64,000 nucleotides of DNA from Isoetes taiwanensis (taxonomy: Eukaryota; Streptophyta; Lycopodiopsida; Isoetales; Isoetaceae), in NCBI GenBank assembly GCA_021234155.1, contig JAJEKV010000038.1, positions 4,708,847-4,772,846 of the forward strand, written 5' to 3'. Positions 23,381 through 33,549 of this stretch are shown here, one piece after another (position 1 is the stretch's first letter; every line of letters begins with the position of its first letter). A program made the translations under genes and the position numbers. The notes beneath the pieces are model-generated. The model was not told the DNA's origin and ran no database searches. It saw only the letters and a list, made by a program, of their open reading frames with translations.

Positions 23381-25710
23381 ATCTCGCCCCACCACCGGTG
23401 GCAAAGGTAAGGTGGACTACTTTCTAAATATAAACTTGAGCGCTTGCCTGATTAAGTATCCCGCTATAACATCTCGGACATATGAACATCTTCTAGATGC
23501 CTCACTAGTCCCCACAGATGCATACCTGTATGCAGAACTGAATAGGGCACCCAATTGCTTCCCTTAGAGTGTTTCATTTTGCAAAACATTGGACATTGGA
23601 CCCAATGTGGGCGGGCGCCCAGTTTGCCTATCCCGACACCAAAGTGGGCGGACGCCCAGTTTGCCTATCCCGGAGAGCACGACTACCCAGGATGGTAGAC
23701 TTGGTCAGACTAAATTGGGCGCCCGCCCAATTTAGTCCGGACAAATCTACCATCAAACAATCGTGCTCTCGATAAACAACCTGAAGCGTCCATACTAAGG
23801 GATAAGATAAATAAGTGGTATTTTATCTTGTAAGGATGCGGCAAAATTAGTGGGCCCAATTTAGTATGCGTAGGGATCTGGCAAAATTGGGCGGGCGCCC
23901 AATTTGGCCCCTGTGATACAATCGTCTCCTCAGACTCAAGGCTCACCATGAGTTGAGCCGAGAAAATTGAAGCGTCTTAGCCCAATTTGGTGTCTTTGAT
24001 GAGGATCGGGGCAAATTGGGCGGTCAATTTGCCTCCATCGGGCCTAACGATCTCTTCAGCCCCAAGTCTCCCAAGTACTAACACTACTTTCCGTTCTGCG
24101 AGAATTAATATGGCGCTAACAAAGCCCGGTTGCTTTCGGGTTCCCTGCATCGGACCCAAATTTGCGGAGAGGCTATTGCAATAGAGAATGCAAAACAGAA
24201 AGAAGAGAAAGATCACATTTCTTGGCATCCGGTTGTGCCCCATGAAGTTTTGACTGATTCTTGGCACGAATGGGTCTGGTGCATAGAGATAGGGAATATT
24301 CATCCTGGGTCCCGGACAAACCACCTCAAGGATCTTACGCTTTTCTTTGGCAAGATAGGGGCAGGAAAAAATGAATTCGGGCGTATCGTCATCGACATGG
24401 AGGTGTCGCTGCACGAACAATGATGACTTCCTCATCGACGTTGAAGACACCGTAGATCGGACTTTTGTCCGTTATAAAGTTCCACTATCTAAGTCTGAGC
24501 CATGTATGATGAGCATAGTATAAAGGAAAGCCCACATTCTTGCGCCGAAAAGGATGGGGCGCTGACTCATATGAAAGTTTAGAGCTTCGGGTATCAAATC
24601 AAGAACCGATATTTTGGATGGCTACTACTGTTTGTCGGGGACAGTGGATATTAGAGCACAAACGAGCAGTCGAAAGCAATCTCTCACGAATATCGAGGCA
24701 AAACCAACCTAAAGTGTATGCGATACTAAGTGGCTTAAGTCTAGATACAAGAAAGGTGAGACAACACAAGCGCCGGGGCAAAAGCGCAAATGGAGCCCGA
24801 CATCAGCATCAAGAAGGCGAGGACACCTGCTAAGGCTATTCACCGTAAAAGGCGCCACTAAACTTATATTCGGTGGAATGAAGAGAACATCAAGGTCGCC
24901 CGATCGCGAGTGCGAGAAGAGGACCAGGCCCCAAGAGGAACCCCTAAAGCGCATGGGAAAAGATTTAGGTGGTCCGTCGAAGAGGCGCGGCGGGACGTGT
25001 TATCCGCGAGCCCAAAAACTTGGAGAGGGAGTCCTTGTCTTCTTCTTCATCCGAACAACCCGGAGTAGCCGCGGTCGTGAAGTTCACTCCATCCGGGTGG
25101 CGGCGTCACCGGGAGAGCGGACATGAGTTGTCACAAAGCGCCATAGCAAGCATCAAGCATGTGGAGAGAATCTACCCTTCGGGGGTGGGCTTCGAGATTG
25201 AAGTCGATGTGTTCAAGATGCATAAAGCCCCCAAAAAATATGACTTGTAGGGTCATAAGTCCAAAGCACTTGGACACTCTCTACTGAATCGTTTATCAGC
25301 CATCGGATGCACCCTCCACGTGCTGATGTCGTGTCGTTCGATCCACGCAGGGCAGGCGAAATAAAGTGGAAGAAGTCGGAGGATACGCAAAATGCGTAAA
25401 TCTTGGATTGTTAATGGCAACCATACGACCCGCGGTTGCTCAACCGCTTGTCACACAAGCTTTGGCATGGCCTCCCGAAGGAAGCACTTGGCGTAACCCG
25501 ATATTCTTTTCTATGCCAAAAGGAAATGCCGAGTCCTGGCAGGAAATCTCACAGCAATCGAGTACGTTCGTGTAAGCCAGGAGAATAATGACATAACAAA
25601 GAAGACTATACACGAGGAAGTATTTTTCGAAGAAATTCAGCAGCTTCGCAACCAATGGGCATTCTACGGGAAGCCACAGAAGGGCAAACGCGGGCACTCC
25701 GTCGGTGGAG
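23381..25710 (+). CDS. 5' part of a multi-exon plus-strand gene, function unknown
   Basis: A plausible first exon starts ATG at 23381 (MASRPTTGGKG) and meets GTAAGG at about 23406; the frame also reads through to 23567. Further coding-like blocks on the same strand are a basic, nuclear-localisation-like segment KRTSRSPDRECEKRTRPQEE (from 24878), a serine/glutamate-rich segment leading to HVERIYPSGVGFEIEVDVF (24969-25250), and FFEEIQQLRNQWAFYGKPQK (about 25619-25680). AAATTGGG palindromes fall in the gaps, consistent with introns. Exon joins are not resolved. It is divergent from the transposase across about 1.6 kb. Confidence 0.3.
24130..24450 (-). mobile_element. Possible LINE zinc-binding (zf-RVT) remnant
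   Basis: The minus-strand frame has SLFVQRHLHVDDDTPEFIFS followed by CPYLAKEKRKIL, which looks like the cysteine/histidine region at the end of LINE reverse transcriptases. A neighbouring frame reads WNFITDKSPIYGVFNVDEE. The fragment is short and the first zinc ligands are not preserved, so this is weak. It would lie in an intron of the plus-strand gene. Confidence 0.25.
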
Positions 25711-26099
25711 CGTATTCTGTAAGTGCACTACCACCATTACTAGTTCCTGCTATCCACAAGTTCGAAATTAGCCACTAATTTCAAACTTGTTAACACTCTT
25801 TTCAAATTGGGGGCCCAATTTCCCGAACGGCGCAAAGAGGGGTTTAACACTTCGTTAAACGAAGTGAAATTACCTGTTAACTCCGGTGTCGGATGATCTG
25901 AAATTAAGCGGGCCCAATTTTATGTCGGCTTACTGCAAGCAAATTAAGATGATGTGTATGCGCCTTATCTGGTGCCTTCTTTGTCATCTGAGTTGGAAAG
26001 GCTGTGTAGCGCAAGCGATTAAGAAGTCAACTATGCGACTACGACTACTTTGTATATCTTGACGACGAAGTCGTGGAATATGTGCACCGGTTGCCCGGT

Positions 26100-27423
26100 T
26101 ATTCTAAGACCGGTTGAAGGGCGAGAAGGAGAAAAATTGAGGTGAAGGATAGGCTTAGACTTTTCACCAATAATTCCCCGCCGCCCATTAAAGTCCATGC
26201 ATCCTCTAGATCTGCAAAAAGCTCTTTGAAGGAGATCAAGGATGGCACCACATTCTGAAGGGGAAGCAAGGATTATCTTGGGAGACGACTATGAAAAGTC
26301 GAGCCGGTGAGCTGAAGAAGATTGGAACAATGGAGCGGGGCCCTTGTCGGATACATGAAGGAGCTGAAGAAACTTCCTTTTCAAGACATGGCTGCCTTTG
26401 AGGCAAGCTCACCCCATATTCACGGAGAATCTGATGCTTATGTTCGCAAGTAGCATCAGTGGATGGGCAGAAGGACGCAAAGAGATGGAGAAGGAAAGCT
26501 TTCCGGAGTCCCTCTACAACAAAGTAGACGAATATCTTCTAGGGCGATTGAGGAGGGTGGCAAACCTTTCAAGTGTTTCCACGTTAGTCCGGAGGTTTGT
26601 GCGTGGACGTGGTAAACACTTCGGCCCGCTTCATTGGATGCGACTTGAGATATCTGAAGAAATGGCCAAAGGAAGATTATGAAAAATTCCTTGACCAGCT
26701 AAGCACGATGACGGACCAAAGAAATTTTTTGGGTAGCTATATTTATTACCCCGGATCGCCTCAATGAGTGCCTATCCGCCATGAAGACAATAGACGGTGG
26801 CGGCCGTGTTTGGGTTAGTTCCTACCCCAGACCCCGGCGAATCTGCGACTACCTCTAGAGTTCGAGAGTTGCAATGTCTTGTCCCCGCTAATGTATGTTG
26901 CCGAGACGTTAGCTCATCATCAAGACAGGAAATAAATATTTGCTTCGCCAATTCCGACCATCCAAAGCAATATGCTAAGTTTCCCAAGCATTTACGAGAA
27001 AAACAGGACATCGAAAAGAATTTGCCTGATCACGAGTGTGCGTGGGGGTGCATTTTAAATTGGCGCCCGCCCAATTTGTTTTTGACTCAGCAATGTTTCT
27101 AACATTTGTTTTCCGTCGCGACTTATTGGCTGTATCGACCTTTGGTGCGACAAAGGGTGCAGCGGTGGGGAGGAGTATCTTGGTGCGTAATCGGTTGGAA
27201 AGTGGGATCGCACCTATCTGAAGTACGGTTGATGTTTGGAAGGTTGCACTTTGTTCTCGACTTCTTTTCGGTGGTGCTTTTTAGCCGAAATGCGGTGTCG
27301 GGCTATAAAACATTGTCTTTGAGACGACGAAAGCCGGAAATTAAGCTTGTACGAGATATTCGAAAGCAACTCGATGTCATGTTAGACGAGAAAAATCAAG
27401 AGCTCGGGCACTACGAAAGATAA
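26100..27423 (+). pseudogene. Methyltransferase-like 3' part of the plus-strand gene
   Basis: Conserved-looking blocks, in order: IEVKDRLRLFTNNSPPPIKV (26140); FIGCDLRYLKKWPKEDYEKF then LDQLSTM (about 26623-26715), which resembles the region after the catalytic motif of amino-methyltransferases; VFGLVPTPDPGE...TTSRVRELQ (26808-26875); SDHPKQYAKFPKHLRE (about 26960-27000). After a gap holding a palindrome come DLWCDKGCSGGEEYLG (27139) and, in another frame, VLDFFSVVLFSRNAV then SGYKTLSLR (27255), both like the SAM-binding motif I. A C-terminal motif I would suit a permuted N4/N6 DNA methyltransferase. Stops and frame changes occur, and the assignment is inferential. Confidence 0.3.
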
Positions 27424-28320
27424 AAGAGGGAAAGAAGAAGGCCTCTACTTCCAAAACCGCCCTCGGCCTCAGCTTCCCTCAAGGAGACACCTTTGTCCGC
27501 TTTCGCCTACAACTATAAAACGGTGCAATCAGTTCGGTGACAGACAAGAGCGATTCAAGTATAACCAAAGGGCAGCGCCCTAGGCTCTCCTGGATTTGGA
27601 ACTATTTAGGCGAAGAAAAACAACATCAACGCGACCGGCGTGGACGGGACTGGTGAATACTCAGGACATGATTGAGGCGACCTCAAAGTTCGAGGAGGAG
27701 GTTGCTAGGGGAGCCCGACTGTCGTTGTCATGGAAACACAGAAGGGGACAATCGGGATGGAGAGGATGTGGTCCCCAACACGATGAGCAAATCAAGATGT
27801 AGAGGAAGAGGTGGCGAACACGTAAGACAATCAAGGTGCACATGATGAGAATGAGGAACTGGGGCCCAAGATTTTATGCAAAGAATGGAATTGATCAAAG
27901 AGGCAAAGACAACAACCTCAAATTTCAAAGATGGAGAACCCAAAGAGGGATCATTCGGAAGATGTGCCTCCGCATCTAATGAGCGACTTATGAGTTGAAA
28001 ATACGTGAAATATGTTAATAACAATTGTTCATACTTCTTTTTTCGAAATGATAACGTTGCACTCATTTCCTTGTCTTAAATTTCTCTAGTTTACTTTGCT
28101 AACCAAATTGGCGCCCCAAATTTGGCTAACCCTTACAAACTATAGCCTTTTATTAAATTTATTTGATTTCAATCCTCCGCAGAAGAAATTGGGGGCGCCC
28201 AATTTATCGGGCAGCAGCTTTTATCAAACATGAAGTGAAGTGGAGCTGCGTAAACAAGTGGAGATCAAAGAGCGGACCCTCGTGAATTACTTCAGTATCG
28301 TTACATTATATAATATTGAC
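27424..28320 (+). other. 3' end of the plus-strand gene and intergenic spacer
   Basis: Charged, low-complexity coding-like DNA (TSKFEEEVARGARL near 27690) runs to about 27960 and may be the C-terminal tail of the gene above. Beyond that the DNA is non-coding, with two strong palindromes at 28102-28125 and 28186-28205. Confidence 0.3.
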
Positions 28321-28336
28321 TATGCTTATTACATCC

Positions 28337-28623
28337 TTACAACATTATTATATCCTTGTCAGCATTAACATATCCGGTGTACAAAGAGTCACTCGTCGTC
28401 AACGCCGCCAGGCGATGCCATTCACCAAAAATTCGGCTGGCGTCGAAGCCAATACGGTGGACCTCAACACGAAGTGAGCTTCCCCGCAATTACCGCAGTC
28501 CATCCGCTTTGGACCGGAGCCATGGATCAAGACTAACACCATCATAGCATCGGCAAATATCGTTGTAACTCAAGTAGCACTTGAAGGATCGGATGTTCTC
28601 CTGACGATCCGCAAGGAAGCCAT
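28337..28623 (-). pseudogene. Small-protein family member A (SLDPWL motif), frameshifted
   Basis: A TATA box (TATAAAA, 28644-28650) precedes an ATG at 28623. Directly after the ATG the conserved frame is shifted by one base. It then reads CYLSYNDICRCYDGVSLDPWL and, after one TAA, RGSSLRVEVHRIGFDASRIF to a stop at 28337. YNDI..C..G-VSLDPWL matches YDDL..C..KGISLDPWL of the plus-strand ORF at 29357, and V-VH matches VTIH there. I know of no family with this pattern. Reading frame damage makes this copy a pseudogene. Confidence 0.4.
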
Positions 28624-28912
28624 GAGATGAAATGCAAATGGCTTTTTATAGGCGTGAGAAATTATTGATGTCAATTATTGGCGTACATACTAGCGCAACA
28701 AGTAACCGTATAAGGTACACCTATACAGCCACGCGAAATTGGGCGGCGCCAATTTCGCGCATCATTCGATATGAGCATTCAAGGGCAAAGTGGGCGGGCG
28801 CCCAATTTCACGGGACATGTTGGACAAGTTGCACATATAGAAGACAAGTTGTACTAATACTTTATCTCATAGATGATTACAGTCTGATTACAGCAAGATG
28901 ACAAGCGTTCAT

Positions 28913-29110
28913 TTAGGGGGACTCTTCTGAGTCATTTTCACGAGCACCCCAAATCTTCTCTATCATGTACATTTGATGCTCTCTATTCCATATCGGATGG
29001 ATGATAACGTCGAAGGATCGGATAATGGCGAGGATTTAGAGCGGCTGTGGTCATCCATCTTCCATGGGTATCTCTCGCTCAAGTAATCGCTTGAAGTTTT
29101 CGTGATTCAT
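28913..29110 (-). pseudogene. Possible small-protein family member B, interrupted by two stops
   Basis: From the ATG at 29110 the frame reads NHENFKRLLEREIPMEDG, then two stops, then FDVIIHPIWNREHQMYMIEK and IWGARENDSEESP to a stop at 28913. The second half shares the spacing V-x-IH-xx-W-xx-E...I-xx-I with the ORF at 29357. A TATAAATATA sequence lies upstream at 29201-29210. Similarity is limited to this half and could be chance. Confidence 0.25.
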
Positions 29111-29356
29111 CTTGCGTTGATGGAATCAATGCTCGGAGGACCAGACGGAGACCACATGGCTAGAGCGAGGCCAAATTTGATGGTCAAAATTGGTTTGAGA
29201 TATATTTATACCCACAATCATTATTGAAGGTATTATGCATAAAGATTATTGGATGTACACCGTATATACAACCAATAATGCTTTACTACGATGGTCATCA
29301 ATAATTCCTTGGCTATAAATATAGCTGCATTCGACGCCACAGCACATTCCGCTGCC

Positions 29357-29590
29357 ATGTCTCGCCATCTTCACAGGCCCCATGTTGACACCCTTACTTG
29401 CCTTATGACCTATGACGATCTTTATGCCTGCGAGTTGAAAGGGATCTCTCTCGATCCCTGGCTGTATGGTATAGCTACTGGTCGAAAGAAAGACTCCCCC
29501 GGCGAGTATCATGTTACTATCCATATTGTGTGGGTTCCGGAGCGCGAGGCTTTTGAGATTAATAGAATCACCAATAATTACAATCTATGA
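29357..29590 (+). CDS. Small-protein family member C, 77 residues, intact
   Basis: The ORF begins at ATG 29357, 36 bp after a TATAAATA box (29314-29321), and ends with TGA at 29590. Motifs are LMTYDDLYACELKGISLDPW followed by GRKKDSPGEYHVTIHIVWVP and EREAFEI. No signal peptide, membrane segment or known domain. Two damaged relatives lie next to it in the opposite orientation. The short TATA-to-ATG distance suggests a real compact transcription unit. The function is unknown, and whether the element needs it for transposition is open. Confidence 0.45.
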   Translation: MSRHLHRPHVDTLTCLMTYDDLYACELKGISLDPWLYGIATGRKKDSPGEYHVTIHIVWVPEREAFEINRITNNYNL

Positions 29591-30834
29591 CTCATGTATT
29601 TCATAACTTTATATGATATGATGATGTAACTGTGTTGTGCATGATTCTGTTGTTATGTTTCAGTTGTTATCTTCGGTTCTGATCTACGTTTTCTCGTTTT
29701 CCTTTTGCAAGAAGAAGGAAGTGTGGCTAAATTTTCACGAAAGTGGAAGCCTTCATGAAACTACCTTCGTGCCATCCGAAGGGCAAAGCCGGCGACGCCA
29801 GGTTTGGAGGAGACTATTCCCAAAAGAAAATGGCTGGGCCCAATTCCTCTGGAAGGAAAGTGGGGCGCCCAATTTCCTCGGGAGGCCTCCATGAAATAAG
29901 ATATTACTTTGTTCGTAAATTGCACGTCATTGGGATGTTCTCAATGTAGACAAAAACATTCTATTCACATAGGAATGGAGTACATGGATGGATTACGTAG
30001 ATAATAATATCAACTAAACAACATGCGTCGAAAGCATAGGTTGAACAGAATGACAATAGATAATAATAGATAATATTAAACATGGACGTTTCAGTCAATA
30101 TCCGGTTCCACCGCAATTAGATCCCCGGTTGGAACTCGATATGTCTTGTCGTGATCTGATCCAAACCATCATCCAATTACGCCATCGGATAGGGAGTCTT
30201 GAGGATGAGTTTGATTACCAAAGCCACCGCGCCTCTTTTCCTTCTTGTAAAGCTTCTTAAACAACGGCCAGGAAAGTGTTGTGCGACCAAACATCCTCCA
30301 TTTTCAGCAACCTCTTGAGCTTCTTACCTAAATATGGCGTTTCAAGGAAATCAAGCAGCCTTCCAGCTCTACCCTGCTAAGGTCATCCGGCTCATCGCCA
30401 TCCTTCATCAACTCTCCACGACGAATGAGCTTCCTGAGTTGGCTTCTCATTTCTTCTGTGCCATTTTGGTTTATCTCGTTCGCACCTCAACCTCATTCGA
30501 TTCGCATGAGCTAATATTGGCTCGTGATATGGCACCGTGATTTAAACTCATTGTGAATCCATATTTGCGCTGGTTCGGACCATTCGACCGGCAATCGAAT
30601 ATGAATCTACACTATGCGATTTGCGAATCTGCGGTTTCGTGGCGAGACCACGCCTACGTAAGGCGCTTAGGCCATGAGACACAAACTTCGGTTGGCACTT
30701 TTGTGCTTTATAGATACAAGGCCTGCCATCCCACCTACCTGCACACATTTCGAAAATTTGCATCATTCTACTAAATAAAACCCTTATTTTCTAAAAAATC
30801 GGGTACATTTGGGAGTCATATGGACTCGGCCAAA
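29591..30834. other. Right part of the element, gene fragments only
   Basis: Contains palindromes at 29834-29878 in an open but unrecognised frame (29637-29894), and a stretch about 30100-30540 whose plus strand reads LIQTIIQLRHRIGSLEDEFD (helical, possibly coiled coil). I cannot assign a gene. Confidence 0.3.
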
Positions 30835-30860
30835 GTCCACAATTAATGAAATTATGCTTG
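30835..30860 (-). repeat. Right terminal inverted repeat of the 12.4-kb element
   Basis: The reverse complement starts CAAGCATAATTTC and ends TTGTGGAC, matching the left repeat at 24 of 26 positions. Immediately outside is a roughly 44-bp tandem repeat, GCCAGAGCTGGAGCTT(GGATAT) at about 30889-30945. Confidence 0.55.
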
Positions 30861-31080
30861 AGCTTGGATATATTCTAGTCGATTCTAAATTGCCAGAGCT
30901 GGAGCTTGGATATAATCTATATTGCCAGAGCTGGAGCTTTGTCGATGCTAAATAGGCTTGGATAGGGCTTGAGTCGGCAAACAGAGGGTTGCCTAAAACA
31001 ATTGCAATGTGCAGGGCACATGAGTGTGCTTGTCTTGTTCTTCTGCACGTAAATTGTTGAAGCACTACAGTAAGTAAGAC

Positions 31081-33319
31081 TAATCGGCCGCATACATTTA
31101 AATTATGTCACTAATTTGAATTCAACTTCAAACAAGAGCTTTTTACAATAGACATAGATGTAGATGCCTGGGGAGGAAGATTGTTTAATGCCAAACGAAT
31201 TGTAATTTAAAAGGCTAATTAACCATAGTGTGATGTTTGCAAAATTGTCAATGACATAGCAGCATTTTTCCATAGACAGATTTAAAATGCAAGCTTAAAC
31301 ATACTAGTTTTAAAGAACGATATCTCGATCTATGTAGTAATTCACGGCAGATCTAAGAAATAGCATCGTTCCATTAGCATATGTATCATCAAAGCATGCA
31401 GACAGATTTAAAATCCAAGCTTAAACATACTAGCCTAGTTACATCTTATAAAGAATGGTAATGCAAGGATGCGTTCAGTTCCACCCAGAGATCCAAGGAT
31501 GCACAACCTAGCAATAAAACTGCAAAATAGACATGCCACTACAATGCACAATAATTTCACACACCCAAAACACACTAACAGTAAGGCCATGTCGTAATTT
31601 CACTACCGGCATGGCAACTTTCAAAATCCGAGTTCAATAAACATACATGGCCATGGGAGGCAAAGCAACTAGTTTATTGAACTGTATCACACATGTCATA
31701 GTATAAACATGCCTGTTAGACGAACAATTCTTGCCTGGCACGAAGCTGCAGAATATACAAAGCTCAGCAGCATCTCTCCAAGTGGGGCTCCATTGCTCCA
31801 ATAACTAAAGTCTATCCCAAGAAAACATGCATGACCACGGGGAAAATGAGCCCAGCAATAACCATACACTTTCAATTTGCTAACTTACATGCACTTCAAT
31901 TTGATCTCAAACACTGGATAAGTTACAAACAACAATATCTTCGCCAGTAATTTCACCAGCCGTATGACAACTTTACTATGCACGCCCTAGCAGCAACATG
32001 CAGATAGGCTTCAAAATATGCACGCCCTACCACAAGCATGATGGCACATCTCCAGACGATTGCCCTGCAACAAACCAAACCATCACATTAAATAGGATAA
32101 AATCCTAGATTAAACACACTAGCTTAGGCACATCCCAATTTGATGCCAAACCCTGAATAACAAATTTCAAAGAATGGTATGCCCACAGCAGATGCAAGCA
32201 ATGTTAAATACGAAATCTGAAATAGATTAAATTAGAAAGAGATTGACTTTAATTATTAATATTTACTCACGTCAGAGCAGATGCAAGCAATTCGAACTAC
32301 GAGAATCTGAAATAAATTATTAACCTCTACTCATGGATGCAAGGGTGCATAGTCTAGCAACAAATCTGGAAAATAGAAGCATGGCACAGCGATGTACAAT
32401 AATTTGACATGCCCAAACAAATCAATCCACAAAAATAAAAGAATCTACTTCTATGAACATAATAATATGGAAGCTTTGTAATGTTAAAGGCTCAGCAAAA
32501 TAACCACATCAATGAAAAGGTCCCATGGTCAGAACGTATCTAGGCAACAAAAAATATCCATCCTTGAAGAAACGTGCCTTGGATCACTAGTGTTACTACT
32601 GGACTTAGATCTGGAGTACTCATTTTTGTTTCGTCAGCAAATGTTCTGGTTTGCACTCTACCACCATCTCTAAATCTGATCATCTCTTTCCATCTGGGAA
32701 TTCAAAATTAATCCCCTTTGGCCTTTTACTTGCATGGGTCTGATCTATAGTAGCCCTTTCTTTGAAGCAACACATCTTTTTAGAAGGAAACTGAGTTTAA
32801 TTATTAACCTCTACTCAGAGATGCAAACAGTTTAGCAACAGATTTCGAAAATAGAAGCATGTCACTGCGATAATGCATAAATAGAGCAATCTACTTCTAC
32901 TAACATACTAATCTGGAAGCTTTGTAGTGCTAAAGGACTCAGCATGAAAACCACATCAATGGAAAGGTCCCATACTCAGACCGTATCCAGACACAGAAAC
33001 ACATCTATTCCTGAAGAAATGTGCCTTGGATACTAGCCCGTATGCAAGGAAATAACCCAATTGCATAAGTCAATCCAGAGCTGGCATTCCTTATAACCCT
33101 TGCAGGCCCGAACTCTGTAACTATAAATCTACCCCATATACATAGGCTGATTCGTTTCAGGCTCTGTCTTGCTTGCATCATCGATGCAATGCATGGCCAA
33201 GACATACAATTAAGATCCACAGGGCATAGAATTAAAATGCACATGAAGATCATCATCCAGAGAATGCATTTCAAATGCATTCATTCCAAACTGCAAACTC
33301 TAACCATTAACAAACAAAA
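31081..33319. repeat. Intergenic DNA with repeated direct duplications
   Basis: About 32340-32590 and 32820-33025 are diverged direct copies (shared AACCACATCAATG-AAAGGTCCCAT and GTGCCTTGGAT-ACTAG). About 31265-31300 and 31405-31440 share GACAGATTTAAAATSCAAGC then TTAAACATACTAG. A short block near 33180-33245 (ATCCACAGGGCATAGAATT) recurs at 35120-35150. No gene is supported. This resembles an old tandem-duplicated intergenic tract. Confidence 0.5.
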
Positions 33320-33549
33320 GATAGATAGATAGATAGAGTTTTTAACGTCACGCTACTAGGCAGCATCCAATTGGACATGTGACCACACACCACACTACAT
33401 TGCTTGGTTGGGCCCTGCCCCCAACCACCTTACATTGCGTCTGTTGGGATTTGACACCTGACAGTACCGAGTGCGATTCTGGGCGGTCTCGAACTCGAGA
33501 CCAGATTGCTAAGGAATTAGTGTGTTACCACTAGACCAAATGCCCAGAC
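33320..33549 (-). mobile_element. tRNA-derived SINE with (TCTA)n tail
   Basis: Read on the minus strand from 33549: a 5' tRNA-like head with A box TGGTCTAGTGGTAACAC (33522-33538) and B box GAGTTCGAGACC (33485-33496) at normal pol III spacing. A body of about 130 bp follows, ending GCGTGACGTTAAAA (shared terminus with one base missing), and a (TCTA)n tail at 33320-33338. The promoter boxes are intact. Target duplications are not obvious. Confidence 0.8.

Larger units (their letters stand above)
21675..29878. repeat. About 20 dispersed palindromes AAATTGGG-(C/G core)-CCCAATTT
   Basis: Copies lie at about 21675, 21804-21822, 21864-21880, 21971-22020, 22109-22138, 22173-22193, 23607-23623, 23641-23661, 23709-23737, 23841-23865, 23883-23905, 24010-24033, 25803-25822, 25907-25922, 27056-27082, 28102-28125, 28186-28205, 28732-28759, 28790-28811 and 29834-29878. 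The best ones have perfect arms, for example CTAAATTGGGCG with its inverse 2 bp apart (23711-23736), and CGCGAAATTGG with its inverse 6 bp apart. Others are halves. They avoid the best-preserved coding blocks, and I saw none in the flanking DNA. Confidence 0.8.
18440..30860. mobile_element. Candidate 12.4-kb DNA transposon with 26-bp terminal inverted repeats
   Basis: Left end 18440-18465 (starts CAAGCACAATTTC, ends TGGAC) and right end 30835-30860 are inverted repeats matching at 24 of 26 positions. They bracket a block that differs from its flanks: richer in GC, with dispersed AAATTGGG...CCCAATTT palindromes. Inside are a DUF7869-type transposase on the minus strand whose C-terminus ends just inside the left repeat, a divergent multi-exon plus-strand gene with a methyltransferase-like end, and small related ORFs near the right end. 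No convincing target duplication is seen. The transposase has frameshifts, so this copy is probably inactive. Confidence 0.55.

Noticed and set aside
29246-29524. 92-codon minus-strand ORF opposite the 29357 gene
   Set aside because: The plus-strand ORF has a TATA box at a proper distance and a related pseudogene; the minus frame is its shadow.
18430-30870. Target-site duplication for the 12.4-kb element
   Set aside because: The flanks (TTTGGAG outside left, AGCTTGGA outside right) share only short, misaligned words; I do not claim a duplication.
33485-33549. tRNA gene on the minus strand
   Set aside because: A and B boxes are present, but the acceptor stem does not close and the sequence continues into a SINE body and tail.
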